64,000 bases of DNA from LSCE01 sp050485425 (GTDB lineage: Bacteria; Pseudomonadota; Gammaproteobacteria; Nitrococcales; Aquisalimonadaceae): assembly GCA_050485425.1 (NCBI GenBank), contig JBJHBJ010000015.1, forward strand, positions 14,849 through 78,848. The letters are read 5' to 3'. Shown piece by piece: positions 32,036 to 40,611 of this stretch. Under the pieces are notes generated by a model. The model had not been told where the DNA came from and did no database searches. It worked only from the letters and a program-made list of their open reading frames with translations. Position numbers and translations under genes: made by a program. Each line of letters begins with the position of its first letter. Position 1 is the stretch's first letter.

Positions 32036-32112
32036 AGTATTCAGGTGGAGAACGACGGTTTCAACCGACCGCAATGATCGCCGGGTACTGTTTGCAGGGG
32101 GCAGCCGCGCAG

Positions 32113-33099
32113 ATGGACAGTTTCGATCTTCAGACGCATGACGCCGTGGTGCTTCGCTGCCGCCGCTGGGCGCCGGCCCAGGGCGACCCGAGAGCTGTCG
32201 TCGTCATCGTCCACGGCCTGGGAGAGCACAGCGGCCGCTATCAGCCACTGGCGGAACACCTGGCTTCGCAGGGTTATTGCATCTACGCCTACGACACCCG
32301 CGGCCACGGCCTGAGCGCAGGAGGCCGGGAGCGCCTCGGACTGCTCCCGGCCGGCAATGGCTGGCTGGACTGGATACACGACATCAACCACATGGTGACA
32401 CACGCCCGGGCGAACCACCCGAAAGTGCCGGTGTTCCTGCTCGGCCACAGCCTGGGGTCGATGATGGCCCAGCATTACGCCGCGGTACACGGCGAAAGAC
32501 TGCACGGGCTGATCCTCTCCGCCACCGACAACCGACCCGGGCTCATCACGCTTGCCGGTGTCCGTCTCAGCGCCCTGCTGCAGCGGATCCAGGGTCCCGA
32601 CCACCGCAGCGAACTGCTGTATTCCATGGGAGTGGGCGCGATGAAGCGCTCCATGCCCGACCGCCGCACCGATCAGGACTGGCTGAGCCGGGATGACAGC
32701 ATCGTGGACGCCTACCTGGCGGACCCGCTGTGCGGCTTCAAGCCGGGTAACGCCATGTGGCGGGCCATCGCCCAGGGCATGGCGACCATCAGTTACAAGC
32801 TGCGCGGGCGTCTGCCGGCTGATCTGCCCGTGCTGATGCTGGTGGGAACGGCGGACCTGCTGAGCGCGGGCGGCGAACGGGTGCGCAAGCTGGCCCTGGC
32901 CCTCCAGAACAACGGCGTCAAGCACGTGGAGCTGATCAGCTACCCCGACGCCCGTCACGAAGTCTTCAACGAAACCAATCGGGAAGAGGTCTATCGCGAT
33001 CTCTCGCAATGGATCGAGGCGCGCCTGCGGGGGGAACTTGCTTCCGATGCGGACACCGGCCGACCGGAAACGCTCCCGCCGGTGCCCGCGACCTCCTGA
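32113..33099 (+). CDS. Alpha/beta hydrolase, lysophospholipase/monoacylglycerol lipase-like
   Basis: A 328-residue cytoplasmic hydrolase likely to cleave monoacylglycerols or lysophospholipids. The nucleophile elbow is GHSLGS, preceded by VVIVHGLGEHSGRY, which forms the oxyanion-hole region. The catalytic Asp is probably in LVGTADLLS and the His in YPDARHEVFNE. The ATG at 32113 follows a GGGGGC sequence at longer than usual distance. An in-frame ATG 13 codons upstream has no site and is less likely. Confidence 0.85.
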   Translation: MDSFDLQTHDAVVLRCRRWAPAQGDPRAVVVIVHGLGEHSGRYQPLAEHLASQGYCIYAYDTRGHGLSAGGRERLGLLPAGNGWLDWIHDINHMVTHARANHPKVPVFLLGHSLGSMMAQHYAAVHGERLHGLILSATDNRPGLITLAGVRLSALLQRIQGPDHRSELLYSMGVGAMKRSMPDRRTDQDWLSRDDSIVDAYLADPLCGFKPGNAMWRAIAQGMATISYKLRGRLPADLPVLMLVGTADLLSAGGERVRKLALALQNNGVKHVELISYPDARHEVFNETNREEVYRDLSQWIEARLRGELASDADTGRPETLPPVPATS

Positions 33100-33112
33100 T
33101 ACCGCCGCGGAA

Positions 33113-34159
33113 TCAGACGATGGGCGGCTCCTGGGATTCGTCGCCCAGTTCCAGATCCTGGCTGAACCGCTCCAGCCGGCGGGCCACCGGGCCGACCCGC
33201 TCGAAGCGGGCGATGTGGAACAGTGCCTCGCCCTGGTGGACCAGGGGCAGGTTGGTCCGGCCGATCACCAGGCCGGCATCCGGTGCCTCCACCACGCTGG
33301 TATGCTCACCGAACGGGTCGGACACCCAGCCCAGCGGCTGGCCGGCCCGCACGCGCTCGCCCAGCGCCACCGCTGCGCGCAGTATGCCGTCCTGGCCCGC
33401 CCGAACCCAACTGGTGGAATCGGCAATGAACGGCTCCTGCGGTGCGCGCGCAACACGCTGCTGGCCCGGCAGCATGGCCAGTTCGCGCATGGCCCGCAGC
33501 ACCCCGCGCAGCCCCGCCCGAATTGCCGCCTCGTCAAAACGCAGGGCTTCCCCGGCCTCATAGGTGATCACCGGCACCCCCAGGTCCCGCGCCGCCTGAC
33601 GCAGACTGCCGTCGATCACCGGAGAGTGCACCACGACCGGAATGCCAAACGCCCGGGCCAGGAACTCGGCGCCGGCGTCGTCCAGATCGGCTCGCGTCTG
33701 CGGCAGGTTGTCACGATGGATGGCTGCTGTATGCAGGTCGATGACGTGGCTGGCCTTCTGCAGAATCTCGGTACGGAACAGCCAGGCCAGCCGCGAGCCC
33801 ATGGAACCTGTTTCCGACCCCGGGAAACAGCGGTTGAGATCCCGCCTGTCCGGCAGGTAGCGGGAGCGGGCGGTAAAGCCCAAGACATTGACGATTGGCA
33901 CCGCGACCAGCGTGCCGTAGAGGCGGGACAGAACCTTCTCCCGCAGCAGGCGGCGTATCACCTCCACGCCGTTGATCTCGTCCCCGTGCACGGCCGCGGA
34001 AACCACCAGGCAGGGGCCGGGACGGCGGCCGTGCACCACCTGCACCGGGATGGTCAGCGGCGTGTGGGTATAGAGGTGGCCGGCGGGTAGATCAACGGTG
34101 CGGCGCGTGCCTGCAGGGACCTGTGCGCCGGCGATCTCGAACGGCGCGCCGGAACTCAT
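33113..34159 (-). CDS. Succinylglutamate desuccinylase/aspartoacylase family protein
   Basis: A 348-residue zinc-dependent deacylase-like protein. The metal-binding HGDEINGVE (His-x-x-Glu) is at about residues 57-65, and the second His is in IDLHTAAIHRDNLPQTRADL. Arg residues in RRDLNRCFPG would hold the substrate carboxylates. The C-terminal third (about 255-348) is an added beta-rich region typical of this subgroup. The substrate is not known; arginine-pathway AstE activity is not implied. The ATG at 34159 is chosen over an upstream GTG because of the Gly-rich site before it. Confidence 0.82.
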   Translation of the reverse strand: MSSGAPFEIAGAQVPAGTRRTVDLPAGHLYTHTPLTIPVQVVHGRRPGPCLVVSAAVHGDEINGVEVIRRLLREKVLSRLYGTLVAVPIVNVLGFTARSRYLPDRRDLNRCFPGSETGSMGSRLAWLFRTEILQKASHVIDLHTAAIHRDNLPQTRADLDDAGAEFLARAFGIPVVVHSPVIDGSLRQAARDLGVPVITYEAGEALRFDEAAIRAGLRGVLRAMRELAMLPGQQRVARAPQEPFIADSTSWVRAGQDGILRAAVALGERVRAGQPLGWVSDPFGEHTSVVEAPDAGLVIGRTNLPLVHQGEALFHIARFERVGPVARRLERFSQDLELGDESQEPPIV

Positions 34160-34270
34160 GCGCCCCGCCCCGGGCAGCGGGCATTTGACAGGCGGCACGA
34201 CGGGACTAAGGTACGGAAAGACGCTGCGGCGCCCCTGGCGTCCCGATCCCGCTCAACGAGGAAAATCTGC

Positions 34271-34432
34271 ATGCTGTCCTGGGCCCTGGTGTTCCTGATC
34301 GTCGCCATTATCGCCGCCGTGCTCGGCTTCTCCGGCATTGCCGGCACCGCAGCCTGGATTGCCCAGGTTCTGTTCGTGATCTTCATCGTACTGTTCCTCG
34401 CCTCGCTGATCTTCGGCAGGCGAGCGCCATAG
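34271..34432 (+). CDS. DUF1328 (YtjA/UPF0391-type) small membrane protein
   Basis: This 53-residue protein, too short to stand out, consists of two hydrophobic helices with a GFSGIAGTAAWIAQ link and ends FGRRAP, matching the DUF1328/UPF0391 family. GAGGAAA lies five bases ahead of the ATG. Its function is unknown; relatives are often stress-induced. A perfect TTGACA at 34185-34190 may belong to its promoter, though the matching -10 element is poor. It is convergent with the carbonic-anhydrase-like gene, seven bases away. Confidence 0.88.
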   Translation: MLSWALVFLIVAIIAAVLGFSGIAGTAAWIAQVLFVIFIVLFLASLIFGRRAP

Positions 34433-34439
34433 GGACACG

Positions 34440-34970
34440 TCAGCGTCCCCCGCGATGCCTTTCCATCAGCCCGACGTACTGCGCCGCCGAATAGCGCAGG
34501 AAGTCGCGTTCCCGGTCACTGAGCGCCCGGACCCGCCGGGCCGGTGAACCGGCATACAGCATGCCGCCGGCCAGACGCTTTCCGGGCGTGACCAGGGCGC
34601 CGGCCGCCAGCATCACCTCGTCCTCCAGCACCGCGCCGTCCATCACCGTGGCGGACATACCCACCAGGCAGGCATTGCCAATGGTACAGGCGTGCACCAC
34701 CGCCCGGTGCCCTATGGTGACATCCTCGCCGATCACAGTGGGGTGACCGGCGGGATTGAAGTCCCCCGCATGCGCCACATGCACCACGGCCCCATCCTGG
34801 ATGTTGGTGCGTGCGCCGACCCGGATGTAGTTCACATCGCCCCGGACCACGGTCATCGGCCAGACAGATACCTGTTCGCCCAGCTCCACGTCACCGATGA
34901 CCAGCGCGGTGGAATCCACCCAGGCGGAGCCCGCCAGCACCGGTTTGCTGTCTCCGAATGTACGTATCAT
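34440..34970 (-). CDS. Gamma-carbonic anhydrase family protein
   Basis: A 176-residue left-handed beta-helix trimer of the YrdA/CaiE type. Hexapeptide repeats run from about residue 17 to 150. The zinc-ligand histidines are in VVHVAHAGDF and TIGHRAVVH, spaced as in gamma-carbonic anhydrases, and the Arg-Asp pair is in VVRGDVNYI. Activity may be carbonic anhydrase or another zinc-dependent reaction. It is separated from gor by nine bases and is probably transcribed with it. Confidence 0.92.
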   Translation of the reverse strand: MIRTFGDSKPVLAGSAWVDSTALVIGDVELGEQVSVWPMTVVRGDVNYIRVGARTNIQDGAVVHVAHAGDFNPAGHPTVIGEDVTIGHRAVVHACTIGNACLVGMSATVMDGAVLEDEVMLAAGALVTPGKRLAGGMLYAGSPARRVRALSDRERDFLRYSAAQYVGLMERHRGGR

Positions 34971-34979
34971 TGTTCCGCC

Positions 34980-36326
34980 TCAGGTCATGGTCACCATCTC
35001 TTCCGCACTGGTGGGATGGATTGCCACGGTATCGTCGAAATCCCGCTTGGTGGCCCCCATGCGCACCGCTACCGCAAAGCCCTGGAGCATCTCGTCGGCG
35101 CCGCCCCCCAGGATGTGGGCGCCGACGATGCGCTCATTCGCCCCCACCGTCACCAGCTTCATATGCGTCCGGACCTTCTCCTCGGACAGGGCGTAGTGCA
35201 TGGCGACGAAGCTGCTGGTAAACACGCGAACCGCATTGCCATGAGCGGCCCGCGCCTCTTCTTCGGTGAGCCCCACCGTGCCGATGGGCGGGTGACTGAA
35301 TACCACCGTGGGAATGCAATCGTAATCCAGCCGGCGCTCGGGCATGCCGCCGAACAGACGGTCGCTGAGCCGGCGCCCGGCGGCAATGGCCACCGGCGTC
35401 AGTGGCACCTTGCCGGTGATGTCACCGAGCGCGTAGACGCCGTCGACACTGGTCTGCTGCCACTGGTCCGCCGGCACGTTGCCGAAGGCGTCCGTCGCGA
35501 CACCGGCCGCATCGAGCCCCAGGCCGTCGGTATTGGCATCCCGGCCAATGGCCCAGATAACGGCATCCAGGCCCTCCAGTGCCTGACCGTCCTCGCCCGC
35601 CAGCCGCAGATCGCCCGGCCGCCCGGAAAGTGCCGACGGTGTGAAGCCGGTGACCAGTTCCACACCATGCTGCGGTAGCGCCTCGATCAGCCCCTGCTGC
35701 AGCATGCCGTCAAAACCCCGCAACGGCGAATGGTGCCGGACCACCAGGCTGGTCTGCGCGCCCAGCCCGGCCAGCACGCCGGCCAGTTCCACCGCAATAT
35801 AACCAGCGCCGACCACCGCTACCCGGTCGGGACGCTGCTCCAGGGAGAAGAAACCGTCGGAATCGATCCCCAGTTCCGCTCCCGGAATGGCCGGCCAGCG
35901 GGGCTTGCCGCCGGTCGCGATGACGACGTGATCCGCAGTCAGGCGCTGCCCGTCCACCTCCAGCGTGTGCGCGTCCAGAAAACGGCCGTGCCCCCGGAAC
36001 AGCGTAACGCCGTCCTTGTCGAGGTTGCGCTGATAGATGCCGTTCAGTCGCTCGATGTACGCATCACGCCGGCTTTTCAGCAGCGGCCAGTCGAGCACGG
36101 GCTCGACCGGCCGGAAACCGTAGTCCGCAGCTCTGTGCAGCATTCCCGCAGCCTCGGAAGCCTGCCACATGACCTTCTTCGGCACGCAACCGACGTTGAC
36201 ACAGGTGCCGCCCAACCGCGCCGATTCAATCACGGCGGTCCGCGCACCATGGAGCGATGCACGCCGCGCGGTGGCCAGGCCGCCGCTGCCTCCGCCTATC
36301 GCGATCAGGTCGAAATGCTGACTCAT
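34980..36326 (-). CDS. gor: Glutathione-disulfide reductase
   Basis: This 448-residue FAD-dependent enzyme reduces oxidised glutathione with NADPH. The FAD-binding loop is AIGGGSGGLATARR. The redox-active disulfide is GGTCVNVGCVPKK (about residues 39-51). The NADPH-binding loop is VAVVGAGYIAVELAG, followed by the Arg needed for NADPH (VVRHHSPLR). The C-terminal dimer motif is HPTSAEE. A GAGG site before the ATG at 36326 supports this start over the longer open frame. It is divergent from prlC, with palindromes in the shared promoter region. Confidence 0.95.
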   Translation of the reverse strand: MSQHFDLIAIGGGSGGLATARRASLHGARTAVIESARLGGTCVNVGCVPKKVMWQASEAAGMLHRAADYGFRPVEPVLDWPLLKSRRDAYIERLNGIYQRNLDKDGVTLFRGHGRFLDAHTLEVDGQRLTADHVVIATGGKPRWPAIPGAELGIDSDGFFSLEQRPDRVAVVGAGYIAVELAGVLAGLGAQTSLVVRHHSPLRGFDGMLQQGLIEALPQHGVELVTGFTPSALSGRPGDLRLAGEDGQALEGLDAVIWAIGRDANTDGLGLDAAGVATDAFGNVPADQWQQTSVDGVYALGDITGKVPLTPVAIAAGRRLSDRLFGGMPERRLDYDCIPTVVFSHPPIGTVGLTEEEARAAHGNAVRVFTSSFVAMHYALSEEKVRTHMKLVTVGANERIVGAHILGGGADEMLQGFAVAVRMGATKRDFDDTVAIHPTSAEEMVTMT

Positions 36327-36396
36327 GGATACCTCGATGTTGAAGCAGGCACTGTGGATTACCGCGCTCGCGTTACAGCCTATGCCTTGGAAGCGC

Positions 36397-36434
36397 ACAA
36401 TGTAACCCGCATAGTAATATGCAACATGCATTGT
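36397..36434 (+). promoter_or_regulatory. Palindromic module between gor and prlC
   Basis: Overlapping inverted repeats are ACAATG (36397-36402) with CATTGT (36429-36434), GCATA/TATGC (36409-36422) and ATGCA/TGCAT (36419-36431). They cover the candidate gor promoter, so a dimeric regulator may act here. Confidence 0.4.
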
Positions 36435-36438
36435 CCAA
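36411..36438 (-). promoter_or_regulatory. Candidate gor promoter
   Basis: Read on the minus strand, TTGGAC (36438-36433) and TACTAT (36416-36411) are 16 bases apart, upstream of the gor start at 36326. Confidence 0.4.
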
Positions 36439-36454
36439 TCACGTCAGGTGGATC

Positions 36455-38497
36455 ATGAGCAACCCCTTGCTGGATACCAGCGGCCTGCCGCCGTTCTCCC
36501 GGATTCGCCCGGACCATGTGGAGCCGGCCATCGACACGCTGTTGAGCGAATGCCGCAGCACGCTGAACGCGTTGCTGGAACGCCCGGGACAAAAGACCTT
36601 CGACAGCCTGGTGCGCCCGCTGGAAGCCATGGACGACCGTCTCAGCAAAGCCTGGTCTCCGGTCAGCCACCTGAATTCCGTGATGAACAACGACGAACTG
36701 CGCGCAGCCTACAATGCGTGCCTGCCCAAGCTCTCGGCCTACGCCACGGAACTGGGCCAGAACGAAGAATTGTTCCGCGCCTACCAGCAGGTTCGCGACC
36801 ACGAGAGCTTCCGGCAGTTGAACGCGGCCCAGCGCAGGACCGTGGACAACGCCCTGCGTGACTTCCGCCTGGCCGGTGTCGCCCTGGATCAGCGGAAGAA
36901 GGACCGCTATCGCGACATCGCCAGCCGGCTGGCGGAGTTGTCGGCAAAGTTCGGTGAGAACGTGCTGGACGCCACCAACGCCTGGGAACTGCATCTGGAG
37001 ACGGCCGAGCGCCTCCAGGGCCTGCCGCAGTCCAGCCTGGACCTGCTCCGCCAGGCAGCGGAAGCCGACGGCCGCAGCGGCTACCTGCTGAAGCTGGATT
37101 TTCCCAGCTACTACGCCATCATGGCCTATGCTGACGATCGCGGTCTCCGCCAGGAACTCTACACCGCCTTCGGCACCCGCGCTTCCGACCAGGGCCCCCA
37201 TGCCGGCCACTGGGACAATCACGCCATCATGGAAGAGATCCTGGCGCTCCGGCACGAAAAGGCGCAGTTGCTGGGCTTCGCGAACTACGCGGAACTGTCC
37301 CTGGCCACCAAGATGGCCGCCTCGCCCGATGATGTGCTGGCTTTCCTGACCGACCTCGCCGACCGGGCCCGACCGCAGGCCCTGAAGGAACTGCGTGAAC
37401 TGGCAGACTATGCCGCCGCCGAACTCGGCCTGTCCTCGCTGGAGCCCTGGGATATTCCCTACGTCGGCGAAAAGCTGCGCCAGGCGCGCTACCAGCTCAG
37501 CCAGGAGGACCTGCGGCCCTACTTCCCGGCCAACCGGGTCATCGCCGGCCTGTTCCAGGTCGTGGAGCGCCTCTACGATGTCAGCATCACCGAACGCACC
37601 GGCGATGTGGAGACCTGGCATCCGGACGTGCAGTTCTTCGAGATCCGGGACCGCGACGGCAGTGTGCGGGGCCAGTTCTACACCGATCTCTATGCCCGGC
37701 CGAAGAAGCGCGGCGGAGCCTGGATGGACGAATGCCGCGTGCGGCGCAAGACCGACAGCGGCGTGCAGACGCCGGTGGCCTACCTGACCTGCAACTTCAC
37801 GCCGCCGGTGGGCGACAAGCCCGCACTGCTGACCCACGGCGAGGTGGAAACGCTGTTCCACGAGTTCGGCCATGGCCTGCACCACATGCTGACCCGCGTC
37901 GACTGCGCCGCCGTTTCCGGTATCAATGGCGTGCCGTGGGATGCCGTGGAACTGCCCAGCCAGTTCATGGAGAACTGGTGCTGGGAACGCGAGGCGCTGG
38001 ATCTGTTCGCCGCGCATTACGAGACCGGAGAGCCGATCCCGGAGGCGCTCTACCAGCGCATGCAGGCGGCGCGCAATTTCCAGTCCGCCATGCAGATGGT
38101 GCGGCAACTGGAATTCAGCCTGTTCGATTTCCGCCTGCACCTGGAGTACGAGCCGGCCCGGGGCGGACGCGTCGGGGAATTGCTCGAGGACGTGCGGGAC
38201 AGGGTCGCCGTGGTCCGCCCGCCAGCCTGGCACCGCTTCGCCAACAGCTTCTCCCATATCTTTGCCGGCGGCTACGCGGCAGGGTACTACAGCTACAAAT
38301 GGGCGGAAGTGCTGTCCGCGGACGCCTATTCCCGGTTCGAGGAAGAGGGTATCTTCAGTGCCGACGCCGGCCGCGCCTTCCTGTCCAACATTCTGGAAAA
38401 AGGCGGTTCGGAAGATCTGATGGATCTGTACGTGGCATTCCGCGGCCGCAAGCCAACCATCGACGCGCTGTTGCGTCACCAGGGCCTGGCGGCCTGA
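36455..38497 (+). CDS. prlC: Oligopeptidase A (M3 metallopeptidase)
   Basis: A 680-residue cytoplasmic zinc oligopeptidase that degrades short peptides, including cleaved signal peptides. The zinc motif HEFGHGLHHM is at about residue 469, with the third ligand expected in the following helix (AVELPSQFMENW region). Length equals that of the E. coli enzyme. The ATG at 36455 (MSNPLLDTSGLP) gives the family N-terminus; an ATG 12 codons upstream lies within the palindromic promoter region. The HIT gene follows after 19 bases. Confidence 0.96.
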   Translation: MSNPLLDTSGLPPFSRIRPDHVEPAIDTLLSECRSTLNALLERPGQKTFDSLVRPLEAMDDRLSKAWSPVSHLNSVMNNDELRAAYNACLPKLSAYATELGQNEELFRAYQQVRDHESFRQLNAAQRRTVDNALRDFRLAGVALDQRKKDRYRDIASRLAELSAKFGENVLDATNAWELHLETAERLQGLPQSSLDLLRQAAEADGRSGYLLKLDFPSYYAIMAYADDRGLRQELYTAFGTRASDQGPHAGHWDNHAIMEEILALRHEKAQLLGFANYAELSLATKMAASPDDVLAFLTDLADRARPQALKELRELADYAAAELGLSSLEPWDIPYVGEKLRQARYQLSQEDLRPYFPANRVIAGLFQVVERLYDVSITERTGDVETWHPDVQFFEIRDRDGSVRGQFYTDLYARPKKRGGAWMDECRVRRKTDSGVQTPVAYLTCNFTPPVGDKPALLTHGEVETLFHEFGHGLHHMLTRVDCAAVSGINGVPWDAVELPSQFMENWCWEREALDLFAAHYETGEPIPEALYQRMQAARNFQSAMQMVRQLEFSLFDFRLHLEYEPARGGRVGELLEDVRDRVAVVRPPAWHRFANSFSHIFAGGYAAGYYSYKWAEVLSADAYSRFEEEGIFSADAGRAFLSNILEKGGSEDLMDLYVAFRGRKPTIDALLRHQGLAA

Positions 38498-38516
38498 CAA
38501 ACCCGAAGGAACAAGC

Positions 38517-38945
38517 ATGGCCAGCACCAACAGCGACCCCGATTGCATCTTCTGCAAGATCGTCACCGGCGAGATACCGGCGGCGGTCATTTTCGAAACC
38601 GACGAGGTCATCGCCTTCATGGACGCGTTCCCGTCCAGCAAGGGCCACGCGCTGGTGATACCGAGGGCACACTATCCGAGTGTCTTCGAGATGCCACCCG
38701 CGCTGCTGGCCACCTGCGCCCAGGCCAGCCAGCGGCTGGCGCTGGCCGCGCGCAAGGCGCTGCAGCCGGACGGCATGACTGTCACCCAGTTCAACGGCGC
38801 CGCCGCCGGCCAGACCGTGTACCACTACCACCAGCACGTGACGCCACGCTGGGAAGGCCAACCCCGCCGCTCGCACGGCGACAAGATGGCCGACCCGGAG
38901 GAACTCAAGGCCATCGCCGCCGAGATACGCGCCGCCCTCGACTGA
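38517..38945 (+). CDS. HIT family nucleotide hydrolase/transferase
   Basis: A 142-residue histidine-triad protein that would hydrolyse nucleotide phosphoramidates or related substrates. The N-terminal zinc-type CIFCKIV is followed by DEVIAFMDAFPSSKGHALVI and the triad VYHYHQHV (His-x-His-x-His) near residue 103. The ending beyond the triad is normal. GAAGGAAC precedes the ATG. It sits between prlC and xthA on the same strand. Confidence 0.93.
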   Translation: MASTNSDPDCIFCKIVTGEIPAAVIFETDEVIAFMDAFPSSKGHALVIPRAHYPSVFEMPPALLATCAQASQRLALAARKALQPDGMTVTQFNGAAAGQTVYHYHQHVTPRWEGQPRRSHGDKMADPEELKAIAAEIRAALD

Positions 38946-39017
38946 CCGGCATCCCCGACGACCGGCCGTTGCCGGCCACCAACCGGCCACGACCGCACAC
39001 CGAGACTCGATGCAGCA

Positions 39018-39794
39018 ATGAAACTGGCATCCTGGAACGTCAACTCCCTGAAAGTGCGCCTGCCGCAGGTTCTGCAGTGGCTGGAAAGCGAGCGCCCCGA
39101 TGTAGTCGGTCTGCAGGAAACCAAGCTCACCGACGACAGGTTCCCCGCCGACGCACTGCGCGATGCCGGCTACCAGGCGGTGTGGTCGGGCCAGCCCACC
39201 TACAACGGGGTCGCCGTGCTGGCACGTTCGGACTTGGCGGCACCGGTCACCGACATCCCCGGCCTGGAGGACCCGCAGCGCCGGGTCATGGCAGTGACCG
39301 TGGACGGCATCCGCTTCATCAACCTCTACGTGCCCAATGGTTCGGAAGTGGGTTCCGACAAGTACGCGTACAAGCTGGACTGGCTGGGCCGGCTGCGGCA
39401 CTGGCTGCAGGACGAACTGGCCGCCCACGAGCGGCTGGTGGTGGTGGGCGACTTCAACATCGCGCCGGAAGACGCCGACGTGCACGACCCCGAGGAATGG
39501 CGCGGCAAGATCCTGTTCAGCGAGCCGGAGCACGCGGCGCTGGGGGCGTTGCTGACGCTGGGCCTGAAGGACACCTTCCGCCAGTTCCCGCAGGACGAGA
39601 AAATCTATTCCTGGTGGGACTACCGGATGAACAACTTCCGCCGCAACCGTGGCCTGCGCATCGACCTCATCCTGGCCAACCCGGCGATGCAGGCCGCCTG
39701 CACCGCCAGTTGGGTGGACAAGGAACCCCGGCGCTGGGAGCGCCCGTCCGACCACGCACCGGTGGTTGCCACCTTCGATCTGGACAAACGCTGA
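39018..39794 (+). CDS. xthA: Exodeoxyribonuclease III
   Basis: This 258-residue enzyme is an AP endonuclease and 3'-5' exonuclease of base-excision repair. The metal and active-site residues are all visible: Asn in SWNVNSLKVR (about residue 7), Glu in GLQETKL (34), Asp-Asn in VVGDFNIAPEDADV (about 149-151), and the terminal SDHAPV (Asp-His). Length is typical. It is transcribed in the same direction as the HIT gene, 72 bases away. Confidence 0.97.
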   Translation: MKLASWNVNSLKVRLPQVLQWLESERPDVVGLQETKLTDDRFPADALRDAGYQAVWSGQPTYNGVAVLARSDLAAPVTDIPGLEDPQRRVMAVTVDGIRFINLYVPNGSEVGSDKYAYKLDWLGRLRHWLQDELAAHERLVVVGDFNIAPEDADVHDPEEWRGKILFSEPEHAALGALLTLGLKDTFRQFPQDEKIYSWWDYRMNNFRRNRGLRIDLILANPAMQAACTASWVDKEPRRWERPSDHAPVVATFDLDKR

Positions 39795-39845
39795 GGCAAG
39801 TACGCCGCCGCATTCCCGGGCGACGTCAATCCTGAAGCGAACCGG

Positions 39846-40454
39846 TCAGGGAAGCGCCGCCGGTTCCGGAAAGCCCTCCCAGTCGGCCAGTGCCTGCTGA
39901 GTCGTCGCCAGGTTATCCTCAAGCCAACGGTTCAGCAGCGGCAGGGCCGCGTCGCCGTGGATGCGGTGCGAGTAAACGACACTCATGCCGATACCGTGGG
40001 CCAGTTTGAAGCGGACAAAGGCCGCCTCGGAGAAATCAGGCTGCACGAAGACGACAACCACCATGTGCTCGGCCGGCCGTAACTCCGTCGCCGGTAACGA
40101 TGCCGTCCTCAGAATATGGCCGCCGGCTTGCTGGTATATCCCGAGAACGCGGTTGGCCATGTCGGCAAGCCCGTCCCCTTCCCGCACGTTCTCGAACGCG
40201 AGCAGCGTGAGCATGTCCGTCCACGCACCCCGGACATCCTGATCGGCCGGCGTGAACTCATGCTGGATTCCTTCCGACCAGCGGCGGAAATAGCGCACGT
40301 CCTGAAACAGCAGTTCCAACGAGGGTTCCTCCGTTCCCGACCGATCGTCCGCGCCGCCGCCGGGCGCCCACAGCAGAACGCCAAGCAGGCACAGCACGAA
40401 AAATCGCAGCCGGCGCTGGGGAGCGGGAAACCCGCCCGGAAAGAGAGGTCGCAT
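39846..40454 (-). CDS. Exported protein of unknown function
   Basis: A 202-residue protein with an N-terminal signal (about 1-35: basic residues, then FFVLCLLGVLLWAP, ending GGGAD). The mature part has helical stretches (MLTLLAFENVREGDGLADMA) and a strand-rich segment (EHMVVVVFVQPDFSEAAFV). A GGAGGA site eight bases ahead of the ATG at 40454 fixes the start; the much longer open frame upstream is antisense to ubiD. It is antisense-flanked by xthA and divergent from ubiD. No family is recognised. Confidence 0.65.
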   Translation of the reverse strand: MRPLFPGGFPAPQRRLRFFVLCLLGVLLWAPGGGADDRSGTEEPSLELLFQDVRYFRRWSEGIQHEFTPADQDVRGAWTDMLTLLAFENVREGDGLADMANRVLGIYQQAGGHILRTASLPATELRPAEHMVVVVFVQPDFSEAAFVRFKLAHGIGMSVVYSHRIHGDAALPLLNRWLEDNLATTQQALADWEGFPEPAALP

Positions 40455-40611
40455 GGGGTGATTCCTCCGTGAACCCAGGGAAATGCCGGAGTATACACGC
40501 CGCCGCGTTACGGCCAGCCACCTCAACACCATCGTGAAGGAGACACAGGCCGCTTGCCCGTTGCGCCTGGATTCATGCGACCATAAGCGCCTGCCACGCG
40601 ATGAGGGAAAC

